DNA of 64,000 bases from assembly GCA_964035575.1 (NCBI GenBank), contig OZ037862.1, positions 496,001 to 560,000 of the forward strand, read 5' to 3'. The DNA is from Rhynchopus sp. YZ270_cl-10 (Eukaryota; Euglenozoa; Diplonemea; Diplonemida; Diplonemidae). A program made the translations under genes and the position numbers. Below the pieces are notes generated by a model. It saw nothing but the letters and a program-made list of their open reading frames with translations, was not told where the DNA came from and made no database searches. Shown here one piece after another: positions 40,923 through 52,200 of the stretch. How positions within the stretch are numbered: position 1 is the stretch's first letter; each line of letters opens with the position of its first letter.

Positions 40923-42419
40923 TCAGTCCCCTTCCCCTTGCCCACGACGTTTGTACCGATTCCATTCTCTGTCGTTATTGAATAGCCCTCTTTTATCTTC
41001 TGGGGAGAAGAGCGTGAAGCGCGAACGCATTTTCTTCTGCGAATTGCTTTGCGCGAGAACCTCTTTGACATGCTGCGGGGGGAGGGCGAGGTGGGTGAGG
41101 GGGGCTTTCGTGGCGAGCTTCAGCTGCTGGAGGACGGGTTCGTCTCCGGGGTTCATCAGGGTCACCACGTCTCCTGTTTTACCACCTCTCCCGACTCTCC
41201 CGGCACGGTACACATAGTCAGAACTGGAACGTGGTATACCAACATTAATGACAAGAGTCAACCCTTCAACGTTCACACCACGCCCCGCCACATCAGAAGC
41301 AACAAGCACCTTGCTTCGACCATCGATAAATTCCGCCAGCGCCTCGTCCCTTTCGTACCGTGCACGCTTCCCTGCTGACGCATCGCTAACCAGACGCGAC
41401 ACATTCCCATCTACAACCTTCAACAACCCCTCATCTTCTGCCAGCCGCTCACATTCACTCCTTCTATTACAAAACACCAACACCTTGCCGCGATGCTCTG
41501 TATCTAATAGATGCTGCGCCACTAAATATGCGACCATAGGCGCCTTAAGGATATGCGGGTAAACAAGGTAATGATGACTGATGTTTGGACTGGTCGAAGG
41601 CTCTGTCGCTGAGGTCAACGAAATAACGGTTGGGTCTTCAAATGCCGGGTGCGTATGAGGAAGCTGCTTGACCCATGGAGGCCGGAGGGCGGAGACCACA
41701 ATGGTTTGGGGAGATGTCTCATTGCCATCGAGGATAGTTTTGAGGAATTGAAAGGCTTTGAATTCGTGAGTGAGAAGGTCCGCTTCATCAATGACTAAGA
41801 CCTTTAGGTTGCGGAAGGTGAAGGTACCCTCACTTATGTGGTGTCGTATACGTCCTTGCGTTCCTATCACCACATCTACTGGGTTTTCAAAGCGACTCAC
41901 CTCCTCTTGAAAAGACTTTCCTCCGGTCAACTCCGTAACAGACAACATCAAATTCGACATCGTTTTAAACTCCTGCGCCACCTGCGCCGTCAGCTCCCAT
42001 GAAGGCACGATAACACACACATTCGGCTCCCTTGGCTCTGGAACAGCCTCCTTCAACATACGCTCTACAATAGGTATTATGTAGGCAAGGGTCTTCCCCG
42101 ACCCCGTATGCGCCTTGATTTGTACGTTTTTGCCACTCCGAATCGGTTCAAACGACAACACCTGGACAGGAAACAACCCTTTCACTCCCATCGATTTCAA
42201 GCAGTTCCTCCCCTGCTGCGACAGCGCATCCTCTGCGAAGGACTCGAGCGGCTGCATTGTGAGCAGTGGACGCTTCTCCTTGAAGGTAGCGCCTGGCTTC
42301 CCTCCTTGCACCATCCGCACCTCATCTGCAGGTTGTCCATTTACTTTAGGCACAGTACAATAGAAGCACCGTGAGACTGCCCTAACTAAAGGCATGCGTC
42401 GCGAAAAAAGAGCGTGCAT
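40923..42419 (-). CDS. DEAD-box RNA helicase, probably mitochondrial
   Basis: This is an intronless 498-residue ATP-dependent RNA helicase. Motifs in order: FPVQVLSF (Q-like), AHTGSGKT (I, residues 103-110), PSWELTAQ (Ia), TQGR (Ib), DEAD (II), SAL (III, usually SAT), KVLVFCNRR (IV), ASDVAGRGVNVEGLTLVINV (V) and YRAGRVGRGG (VI, usually HRxGRxxR). The first 25 residues (MHALFSRRMPLVRAVSRCFY) are basic and hydroxylated with no acids, like a mitochondrial targeting peptide, so a role in mitochondrial RNA or ribosome metabolism is inferred. An in-frame upstream extension lacks an ATG. The chosen ATG is about 15 bases after a long pyrimidine tract ending TTTTCAG, the clearest acceptor-like leader in the window. 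The SAL and YRAGR variants are mildly unusual. Confidence 0.94.
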   Translation of the reverse strand: MHALFSRRMPLVRAVSRCFYCTVPKVNGQPADEVRMVQGGKPGATFKEKRPLLTMQPLESFAEDALSQQGRNCLKSMGVKGLFPVQVLSFEPIRSGKNVQIKAHTGSGKTLAYIIPIVERMLKEAVPEPREPNVCVIVPSWELTAQVAQEFKTMSNLMLSVTELTGGKSFQEEVSRFENPVDVVIGTQGRIRHHISEGTFTFRNLKVLVIDEADLLTHEFKAFQFLKTILDGNETSPQTIVVSALRPPWVKQLPHTHPAFEDPTVISLTSATEPSTSPNISHHYLVYPHILKAPMVAYLVAQHLLDTEHRGKVLVFCNRRSECERLAEDEGLLKVVDGNVSRLVSDASAGKRARYERDEALAEFIDGRSKVLVASDVAGRGVNVEGLTLVINVGIPRSSSDYVYRAGRVGRGGKTGDVVTLMNPGDEPVLQQLKLATKAPLTHLALPPQHVKEVLAQSNSQKKMRSRFTLFSPEDKRGLFNNDREWNRYKRRGQGEGD

Positions 42420-43171
42420 TTTTGTAGTGTACTGAAAATGAAGGGAAAAAGTGGAAGGGAGAGGAAAAAGGGGGAGAGGGAGGAGGGGGTGGTACAAAAA
42501 AAATAGAGGGGGGGTTGGGAAGTGTTTTTTTTGAATTACTTTTTTGTGTCGTTTTCTTTGTTAAAAAATATTTGCAATTTTGGATAGGTTTTGTTTTTTT
42601 TTTAGTTTGCTAAGCTTTGCTTCAACACATCCCTTACTGGAGCAGGTTATGTACAATATACCAATAGTACAAAAGCCTTCGGGGAATATTAGACGCAACG
42701 TCCTCAATCCATAGATTTTTTTTTTTATTCTGCTTTTTCCTCCTAAATTGCTTCAAAGTGCATACCACTATGCTATACCTTTTTTATTGTATCACCACCC
42801 CGAGGGAGGTTCTATACTCAAAGTACATCAAAGGGATAAGATACACACACCACACCACACCTAAGGGCTATGTTCTGCGCAAGAATTACCCTCACAAGGC
42901 CTCTACCAGACCACACCTCAGTGGTCTCTTTTTCATTTCACCTTTTTTTCCTTTATTCCTCCACCTAGCAGGGAGAAGAAAGAAGAAAGAGCCTAAGACT
43001 GGCTTTAGTCACCTAAAGAATACCGTCAGAAATCAATTTCTGAAACCTTCAAATGTCGAGACACCGTTTTTCGAGTTAGTTTGCGGGGAAATAGAAAAAG
43101 TGAAGTTGATAGTGCAAACGCCTCTGGGACGCAGGGCACTGATACGCTGTGGGGTATCAAAAAAATAATAA
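42420..43171. other. Intergenic spacer with repeat fragments
   Basis: It contains the GGGAGGTTCTATACTCAAAG repeat (near 42797, also near 25655) and a family B second half (GAAGTTGATAGTGCAAACGC, 43097-43145). ORFs here have no coding character. Confidence 0.5.
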
Positions 43172-43759
43172 TCATAAGAGTTTGAGATGGGAGACTAATT
43201 CGTCGATTTTGCTGATCGGTGCTGGGCCGATTGCGAGGACTGTGCGGGAGCCTGCTGCTATTTGGGTTCGGCCAGCGTCGCTGACGAGGTAGGTGGGGAT
43301 GGGGTGCGCTGCGTTGCGGGCTTTATCGCGGATGGCAAGCATCTCGTCCTCGCTGTTTATTTTGAGTGCGATCTTTGCGCAGCCATTGTGATCCCACCGC
43401 TTCCGCCAGTCCTTCCACTGCTGTCGTGTGCTGCCACGCACCCTATCAATAACCCCCACCGCAGCATGGCAACACTGCGCACACATCTTCCCCGCCCCCA
43501 TTTTCAAATCCTTCCGCACCACCAACACCATCTTGTTCTCCTCCTCCTCCGACTCCTCGTCTTCCTCCTCCCATTCTTCCTCTTCTTCTTCCTCTTCCTC
43601 TTGCTCTTGCTCCACCTCAGGAAGCGGTCTAAACCAAGACAGTAAGTTCGGAAGGAATCCCGTCGAAGGGCGTGACCGTTTCCGCGCGGGAACGTATGGG
43701 TCCATTGCCTGAGCGGTAACCACAGCGACAACTGCTGAGGGGAGCCACTTGGTTTCCAT
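43172..43759 (-). CDS. PTH2: Peptidyl-tRNA hydrolase 2 with membrane-anchor-like N-terminus
   Basis: PTH2 (Bit1/PTRH2) releases peptides from prematurely dissociated peptidyl-tRNA. Residues 77-195 are the complete Pth2 domain: KMVLVVRKDLKMGAGKMCAQ, CCHAAVG, then IPTYLVSDAGRTQIAAGSRT and VLAIGPAPISKIDELVSHLK at the end, with the conserved Lys, His and Asp positions present. The N-terminus has a short hydrophobic stretch (WLPSAVVAVVTAQA), a Pro/Arg stretch and an acidic run of about 25 Glu/Asp residues before the domain. The family commonly has an N-terminal hydrophobic segment placing it at the mitochondrial surface, so that location is inferred. The gene is intronless, 195 residues. The ATG follows a pyrimidine-rich leader with TTTTCCAG about 40 bases upstream. 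Confidence 0.96.
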   Translation of the reverse strand: METKWLPSAVVAVVTAQAMDPYVPARKRSRPSTGFLPNLLSWFRPLPEVEQEQEEEEEEEEEWEEEDEESEEEENKMVLVVRKDLKMGAGKMCAQCCHAAVGVIDRVRGSTRQQWKDWRKRWDHNGCAKIALKINSEDEMLAIRDKARNAAHPIPTYLVSDAGRTQIAAGSRTVLAIGPAPISKIDELVSHLKLL

Positions 43760-44516
43760 GTAGAGAGGGTGAGGGGGGGGTGGGAGTACTGGAAAAATGG
43801 TGGGGTTTATTTGAAAAAGAAAGCAAAATTTTTAATCGGTTATCAAACACTATGACAATTGAGGAGAAGCTAGGGTCTGCACTCAATGCTGGCTGAAGCC
43901 GGGAAGAACGTCTGGAGAATTGGCTATAACAACTGTATCCCAGAAGAAGGAACCTCCCAGGGTATGCTCTAAATAAGACAGCGCGTACTTTACCTCAGGC
44001 AATAGGCGATGAGAGTGAAGTACCACAAAAAAAATCCTTCCATCGTTTTTCTTTCTTTCTTTGCAGCTACGGGGCGAGGTGAATGGGAGGAAAGTGAGGG
44101 GGGGATGAGAAGGGAAGAGAGGGGACGATAAAATAGTAAGATTTGGCACAACGTTCATTCGTTGTTGAAGGTGTGCAATCTGCCATGTCTTCACAAAAGA
44201 AGGGGGAAGGGGTGTTGGAAATGGGCGCAATCTTCATGGTGCCGTTAGTGTCGACGATCATCCTTTTTGGTATTGCCGAAGGCTTTGCACTGAAAGGTAC
44301 TCCAGAGTTTTTTTTTTGTGCTCAAACCCCAAAACAAAATACACAATCTCTATAACATATAATGCTTGTTTTCATCGAGATCTTAGCCTTTGGGGCACCG
44401 TTGGCTCTCTATGTTTTGTTGTACTGACAATCACTCAAGACCTGGTATAAAGATCTGGTGCATTTTTTGAAAATATAGTCGTATCAGTGTAGGCATCCAA
44501 GGTTGTATTGAACTAT

Positions 44517-44984
44517 TGGTGCTTCCCGGGGGGTATGCATTTCACAAATTTTCAATTCAATTCACAACTTTTCACAACTATTCACAACTTTTCACCACCC
44601 TTTTTTTCTTCGTTGGTGAAGCTTTTAAATGCCGGCATTTGCATTTCCGGAATCCGTCCGGCCAGTGGTGGGGTCAATTTGCCGAAATGGACAAGTTCTC
44701 GTCATTTCCGCACAGTGCACAGTACACAGGTACACAGGTACACCACATCACGTTCTATCTTGTGAATCCCAGCATACCCCTCAATGGGTGGGTCACCACC
44801 CAACCCAAAAAAAACCCCCCCAAAAAAAAAAAATCAATTCACAACTTTTCACAACTTTTCACAACTTTTCACCATTTTCCACCAGCCTTCACAATTTTAT
44901 AGCGGTTTTCGAGTTGTGAAAACTTGTGAAAACTTGTCACATTTTGTGAAAATTTGTGAAATGCATACCCCCCGGGAAGCACCA
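44517..44984. mobile_element. 468-bp TIR element (MITE) with 5-bp TSD ACTAT
   Basis: The ends are inverted copies of TGGTGCTTCCCGGGGGGTAT, continuing through GCATTTCACAAATTTTC (about 37 bases in all). ACTAT flanks each side (44512-44516, 44985-44989). Inside each end are TTCACAACTT decamer repeats. The centre (44620-44760) carries an inverted copy of the 3600-3710 segment of the hAT-like element with only a remnant of its CTGTGTA array. Confidence 0.8.
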
Positions 44985-45741
44985 ACTATGCTTTATTTTT
45001 ACCCATTTTTAGTGTTTAATATTTCGTCCCACCCATCCCCAGTTAACTTGTTAAAGCAGCTTTGCTGCGACATGGGGAGATCTGGTGTTACTGTAGATGA
45101 TAGTATGATGATTTGGTCCAGTTTTGCTTTTATTACCTCTTTGTATTGTAAAGGTTGGAAAGTAGGTTGAAAGACAAAACACACCACCTTCACCAGGAAT
45201 TTTTGCACAAATTTGTTTACACGGTGTGTTTTCCCTTCCTTCTGTACGTCACAGCTAAACGAAACCCCTCCTCACATTGTTTTTTTGTTGTTGCGCTTTT
45301 CAGGACCTCATCGATGAATCACTATCTGTACACCAGATCTCCCCAGATATCACAGAGAGTTTCTTTACTACTGGGCCATTTTTTTTTCTCCTCTTTTTCA
45401 GTGAATAATGTGACATCGTACAGTCACTCCGCAAATGGCATTTTCATTCAACATTTTCTTTTTGACACCCGCCATGTATAAGGGACCACTTTTGTAAAAA
45501 AGATTGCCCCGATGATTTGATACTCCTCAGGTGTGGAAACACCCTTTTTTTTTCCCCGTGGAGAGGAGGGGGATCCTTTCCCCCCCCCTCCTCCTCCTCC
45601 TGCTCTTCCTCCACTCTCTCTCTTTCTTGCTCTCTTTCTCCTTCACTTTCCCTAGTAAAGAAACACCAACACATAAGACATAGGGAGGAAAGGGGGGAAG
45701 GCTTCAGGCATGGCGTACATAATACAGATCAGCAAAACGTC

Positions 45742-45833
45742 ACGGCGAAGTAGTCAGGGATTACTAGTCGTAAAACCCTTGTCATTTGGACGAGTAGCAC
45801 TACTCGTAGTCCCCCTGACTAGCCCGCCGTGAT
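45742..45833. repeat. Small foldback repeat
   Basis: CACGGCG, TAGTCAGGG and TACTAGTCGT on the left pair with ACGAGTA, CCCTGACTA and CGCCGTG on the right, with small bulges. This gives a hairpin of about 90 bases without obvious target duplication. Confidence 0.7.
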
Positions 45834-46240
45834 GAGGAGAAGGAAAAATAAGAAAAAAGTCTCATATACTTTCCATTCAAAGAAGAGAAAGCTCTTTCAA
45901 TACCGTGAATTACGGGTAACAAAAAAACCTCCGGAAATTCCTGATAATACCCAATACCCGGTAATGGGTGCCATCTATGTTTTTACTACAAAAAGCAAAA
46001 ATCAAAACAAAAAAATAATAAGAATAATAAACGGTACACAAAAAGACTGGGCTTTGTTTGTGCACTCAAAGACCGGATGTGTGTAAAATAAAAAAGGGGG
46101 AAAACAGCAAAGAATGGGGGGGGGGGAATGACAGAATTGAACGAAGACTAACAATACAAAAGAACCAGGTTAGTTATTCCTTCCCCCCCCCTCCCTCCTC
46201 CCCCTTTTCTCTCAGCTCAAAACTGAACGCCGCGGCTGTT

Positions 46241-49200
46241 CTACTCGGGTCGTGAATTCCGAGTGCGGAACCTGCCGACCATAATCTTGGTCTGGGCATC
46301 AACATTTCGCACCAGTGAATTCACCTTGGCCCCAGTTTTCTTAAGTATCGCGTCTGTGCTGGCTGTGATACTCTCATGAAGCCCTTTCACCACGCCTATC
46401 ATCTCCATCTGTCATTTTTTTTTCAATGTGAAAATTACAAACACCGATATTTTATCATGATTTATTTATTTTGCGCAAGTGAGGCAAAATTCTAAAAGCG
46501 CAACAGATACTCAAAAGTGAAAAATTATTTTTTCAATGGATTGAACCACAAACTCGGACATTCAAATTCTGTACTTCAACGTTATGCTTCAGTTTTTAAT
46601 TATTTTTATTGCCCTGGTGAAAATTTTTTGCACTCTATTATGTACCCTCCACCCCCACTTTATACAACTCTACTCACTTTATGGTCACTCCATAAAGTAA
46701 ATTTTACACTCCATAAAGTAAAATTTTCACCCCATAAAGTGACCCATTTCCAGCTATTGTGCCCCATAGAAAGGGACTCTGCAAAAATTTTTTTTCGCCT
46801 ATATAGGGCTAATTTCGACGATTTGAGGCCATTAAAACCAGAATTTGACACTTTTGAGCCTCTTGAGTTTCCAAAAAAATTTCCCCCATATACAATGCTG
46901 TGGTGCAAATAATTTCACTCTCGAATCGGTGAGTGCTCTTCGAGTGCCCGAAGGGCACGAGAGGGGGCACAACGGATTCTCGATTGAAATTTTGGCCCAA
47001 TTTGGGGTTACTATAGTGGTTTGTGGGGGTGTATTTTACTTGAGGCTTGATTTCCCCTATCTCTACCCAATAAATAACGCCACCTATACCATTTCCCCAG
47101 AGAAAATGCGAAAAAATCACACACCACAACACAAAAAATGTTCCCGAAGAGGAAGAACGACCCGATGTGAGCATAATTTTTCTGTTTGAGTTAGGGTTGT
47201 ATCCCGTTCAGTACTCCCCCTGGGATGCTACTACTATGCTGCGGTAAACTGAGCATTGCTGGGTTGCTTTTGCAGTGACACCCGCGGAATTTCACTTTTT
47301 TTCTGATTTTTTTACACTTCGCCCCCGATGTTACACTCCCATCCCCTCCTGTCACCCTTTTTTTGCCTGTTTGTGGTGTTTTCAGTCAGAAAAACACAAA
47401 AAACCCCTGTTTTTGGGCCACAAAGTGAAAATACACCCCATAAAGTGAAGATACACCCCATAAAGCCACTTTATTTAACTCCAAAAATCAAGAGTGCTCA
47501 AAATTTTCACCACGGGCAATAAAACTACCTTATCAACTCCAAATTGGGCCATAATTTCACTCTCGAATCGGTTCGTGCTCCTCTCGTGCCCTTCGGGCAC
47601 GAGAGGAGCACTCACCGATTCTCGAGTGAAATAATGACCCATTATTTGTTGTTAACCCTTTAAGCATACATGTTGGTACGTACGTAAAACGCGCAAAATA
47701 ATCAAAAAACGCGCAAAATAATAAAAAATGTTTTTAATAAAAAACGTCACAAAGACGTTTTGCGCGCTTTTGTTACGTTTTTGTGACGTTTTTATTAAAA
47801 ACATTTTTTTATTATTTTTGCGCGTTTTACGTACGTACCAACATGTATGTTTAAGGACCGTTCAGGTTTTTGGATTTTGGGGGTCAACTCTCCCCCGGCA
47901 GTAAAATATTAAAGGGGGGGTGGACCTATTATCCGGGTAGACCTATTATCCCTAGGATAATAGGTCCCCCTGTTTTGGAGTTAAATTTTAACTTTTTAAC
48001 TTTTGGGATGGTAAAAAAAATTTTATTAAAAATTTGGGGTGGGATTCTGGCGTTCGGCCAGTTTGCGTGCTCGCTTTCATGCCGGTTTTGCCAGCGCAGG
48101 CTGCAGCAAGGCCATCTTCCTTCCTGGCGTTGCAGCTGGGGCAGAGGGTCTGAGGATGATGGTGGGGCTGGTTGGGCAGGTTGGGCTGCTTGTACTTCTG
48201 CTGCTGGGGCATCTATCTCCATCACCTCAGAGTCCACAGGGCTGTCTGGCTGCTCCACCTCCAAGACCTCTTCCTTCACCTGCAGCAGCTCCTCCTTCAC
48301 CTCCCCTTTGCGCACCTTTGCCTTGTGCGTTGAACATCGCGTCCAGGCGCTTTTTTCCCTTAGGGAGGGCTTTTGGTGGCTTTGCTGCCAAAAGCTCGCA
48401 TCGTCGTCCTCAGTCTCGTCGTCTTCAATCACCATCACGGCCTCCCTGTGAGCTTCCAGAGGTTCCGCAACACGTTAGCTAGCGCCGCAGGCGCACGGTA
48501 CGCTACTTTTTCTTTCGCCATGCTGCATTCCCCCATTCCGGTTAAATTGAAGAAAATTGTCCCCTACGAGTAGAATTCTGTGGGGGGTAGGTGAGAGGCG
48601 GGTCGGAGCCCCCGCCCCTCACCTACCCCACCCCAGCCCCAATCCAAAACCCAAATTACCTCCGTATGGACACGTATGGATTCTACCTTTTCAAAAATAA
48701 TTCACGTATGGATTTCCATACGTTCCACACGTGGAGCGTATCTCTGGTTTACAGGATTGTGCATGTTTAAGGGTAAAAAGGGGGGGAAAGAGTGACCGGG
48801 ATAGCAGCGGGATAACAGCGGGATAGCAGCGGGATAATAACAATTTTTAATCGACTTAAAATTTGGTCTGAAAGCGAAAATCTGAAATTTTAGGGTGGAT
48901 AATAGGTCCACCGTCCCTTTAAGAGATAATTTTTTTGACCAAATCTGGCGGCATTTGAAAGATTTTGCATAAATCTTTCCAACGGAATCAAAAAATCGAA
49001 AAATCGAAAATCAACTATTTTTTTAGAGTGGTGCGAGCCTTTTATTTTTGAGAATTTTTCTGAACAAAAAAATTTTTTGATAAACTCCCCGACATTATTT
49101 CAACTCGAAAACGGCGTATTTTGAAAGATCTGTTCAAAATCTTTGAAAATAAAAAAAAATTCGATAAAAAAGTCGGAGTAGAAATTTTCTGAAACAGCTG

Positions 49201-52200
49201 CACAAGGTTAGCAGCAATATTGGAATACATGAGTTGTGAACGATTTGCCCTAAACACGTGTATATCTGTAAGAAAAAGTACAAAAAGTGATCAAACCTCT
49301 TCCCATTCCTCACCTTCCCTCTCTTTGGACCTTCTGGAGTATCCGGAAGCGTCACAAAAGGCGATGACCGTGTTCCCGGCGTTGCCGATGCTCGCGTTGT
49401 CCTCCTGTTCTCAGCAATAAGCTGCTTCGCCAGTTCACACTTGAACACACTAAGCGACACCTTCTTTTGCTGAGAGCGTTGCAGAGGGAGAAGGCATTCT
49501 GCGCGACACTTCCAAGAAATACCAAAACACTTTCGGTACCAAACTTTAGTCTTGAAGTACCGGCAGGCTAGTGCCATGCGCTGGTCCGACCGATCGATCC
49601 CTCTCATGCAGGAGTTGAAGACATGCCGAAGACATTATCCAGTAGGTGAAAATGGGGGGAATCCCAAAAGTGAAATGGTACCCCTAACCTCTCCTGTTGA
49701 TGAGGCTGACAGGGTATGTCAAAATAAATTTATTTTTGCTTCTTTGGAAAGATTTGTCATAAAATCTTTACAAAGAACCAAAAATCAATTAGAAATATGC
49801 AGTTGTCACCCTCTAATTTTTTTTTGCAATTCGAAGTGCCCCCAATCCGTAAAAATCCGGAAAATCCCAACAAAAGTGAAATAGTACCCCAAGTCTCTCC
49901 TGTCGGTGAAGGTGCCGGGGGGTGTCAAAAAAAATCAAAACTTGCGTATTTTGAAAGATTTGCAACAAATATTTCCAAAGAAGAAAAAATCGATTTGAAA
50001 TATGAAGTATATCCTTAGGTATTTACGTGACCTTGAAGTGTCAATGGATTGCCTATGGTCCTTAAAGGGTTAATAAATAGCTATTTTTGGAAAAATTTCC
50101 CAAATCCAGCATACCCCCGACAAAAAAAAACTCATCATTTGAAAAACCTAAACCACCAAAAGCATACCTCGTTTTGATCGACAAGACGTTTTACCTGTTG
50201 GTGCTGCGCCTGAGCGATGCGGACACGTTGCTGAGGCATGTCTTCGATGTAATCCGACATATCTTTGTTGTAGCAGAACGCGAAGTGCGCAGCTGAGAAG
50301 CGCTCCAACCGGTCTTGGCTGCCGTGGTGCTGCGGCACTGCGAAGCTGCCCTTCTCCCTCTGGTCCTGACTCTTCTGCCGCTCCCTTTGCCTCGGTGTCT
50401 TGCCTCCGATCCTATTAAACGACGACTCACGGAACAACGGTTGGTACGTAAAGGCGGATCCACCACCACCACCACCACCACCTCCACCTCCCCCACCCCC
50501 ACCCCCCGTAGACAGGGGAGTACTAAACGAAGGCTTGTCTGCGGAGACTGTTGGTGTCAGATGCGATGGTGGCTTGTAAAACGAAGTCTGCTTGCAGAAG
50601 GAAGTCTGCGGCGAGAGGTTCCCTGGACGCATGAACCCTGTCGCAGGGTTGTTGCAAGGTGACGGCAACGGACGTTGGAAGTCAGATACGGGTTTAAAGA
50701 ATGAAGTCTCCCGCTGCATGCCCCCATTCCGCGGGGAAGGCATCTGCGACGTCTGGCGAGCCAAAGCCTTTCCAAACATAAAGCTCGTATCCCGTTGAAG
50801 CGGTTTCTTCCCCTCGTTCTTGCCAACATCCTTCCCGCCCATCTTCTGCGCAAGCGTTTTTGCCCGAGCAATTTGAAACACCTCCTGAATATTAAAAAAA
50901 ATGAAGCGGGGAAAGGAAAAAAAAAAAAAGAAAAGACGTCAAAAAGTTGAGGAAATATTATACCTTTACTGCAGTTTTGGAGGTAGTCCTTTCCAATTCG
51001 GTGGCCGGTTTAGCGGCAGCTTGGGCGGCAACTTGGAACTTCGCGACGGGCGACTGGGAGGTCACCTCCTCCGCTTCGCCACTTGCACGAGGCACATCCA
51101 CACTGAGGAAGGGGAGGGACCTCTTGACGGGGGGACCAGACTCCTGTGTGGAGAGGCTGGTGATGGTCGAGACGAAGGAGGTACTGGCGCCTTCGGAGGG
51201 GGACTTTTCTGGGAAGGCGTCCGTCTCGGCCTCGACGCTAAGCCCGTTCGCGGGAGTCGCCGACACAATCGGGGGGACGGGCACCACTGAGCTCGCGGTG
51301 CTCACATTTCGGTCGTGCTTCCTCTTCAGAGGCGACATCGGCTCTGAGCTTCGCAACGAATTCGTCGCACTCGACATCGGCAGCGACAACGACATCCCCA
51401 TCTTCTGCTCCAGCTGCTGAATCCTCCCGCACACCTTCTCCCCTCGACTGCTCCGCGCACTGCTCTTGAGCACATCTGAACTACTCGAGGACGCAGACGT
51501 ATCACTCAATATCTCCAACGCTGGGGCTACCTCCATCAAGCCAAACCCGGAATCCCCTCTGGTTCTGGTGTTCGCTGTTTTGAGGCGGATTTCATCACCT
51601 TCTTGGGTTGTCAGAAGGCCACGACTTTCGGCTTCATAGAGCATGACGTCTTGGAGGGTTTGGAAACGTTGTTGGACGTTGGAGAAATCTCTGAAGTGGA
51701 GAACGAAGAGGTCGCAGTACGAGAGGGCGGCGATGGTGGCGGTGCGTGCACAGTTGGGCTTGAGGAGGGCAAGCTCACCGAACATATCACCACGACACAG
51801 GATAGCAACACTCTTCATGACACCGTCGCCGATGTTGACAACAACATCCGCATACCCATACATCATGAAGTACATCTCCCGCCCCTTCGACCCAGCCTCG
51901 ATGATCACATCCTCTGGGACCGCGTACGTCTGTTCCAAACAATTCGCCAAAGCCAGTGTACATTCAAACTCCAAATCCGAGAACATCGAAACCCCTTCAA
52001 TCACAGTGACCTTTATGTAAAGGAAAAGCTCCCGGATGATTGGTTCTGGTAGATTTCCGAGGGTTTGTCTCAGAATCGAAGCGTTGCTGTGCCCTAAGGT
52101 GTGGAAGTTGAAGGAGAGCACCTCCTGCTGCAACGGGTCTGGGATGCCGAAGTGCTTGAGGCGGGCTCTGATGGTGCGCATCTCCTCGCAGTTGCCTTCA

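Larger units (their letters stand above)
43760..46240. other. 2.5 kb spacer with a TIR element and small inverted repeats
   Basis: It contains the TIR element 44517-44984 and the hairpin 45742-45833. A short hydrophobic frame on the plus strand at about 44184-44298 (MSSQKKGEGVLEMGAIFMVP..., with a possible donor AAAG|GTACTC) looks codon-like. An opposing frame is also open, so I do not call it. Segments 45072-45122 and 45304-45352 are imperfect inverted copies sharing GGGGAGATCTGGTGT. Confidence 0.45.
47656..50069. mobile_element. piggyBac-type transposon in the channel intron, with two nested insertions
   Basis: The ends are CCCTTTAA...GGACC (split by an insertion at the left) and GGACCATAGGC-side GGTCCTTAAAGGG at the right, with TTAA at 47652-47655 and 50070-50073. 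A transposase remnant lies on the minus strand (49290-49607). Subterminal GAAAGAT...ATCTTTC dyads occur near 48956, 49120, 49747 and 49957. Removing the nested elements (47664-47850 and 47913-48918) leaves about 1.2 kb, so the element is already internally deleted. Confidence 0.85.

Noticed and set aside
44143-44355. Small hydrophobic plus-strand protein
   Set aside because: It is codon-like but short. The opposite strand is also open, no acceptor-like leader precedes it and the continuation after the possible donor is ambiguous.
47929-48438. Acidic ORF (VKEELLQVKEEVLEVEQPDS) as an extra exon of the channel
   Set aside because: It lies wholly within a TTAA-flanked nested element with its own termini. 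Its phase with channel exons cannot be shown.
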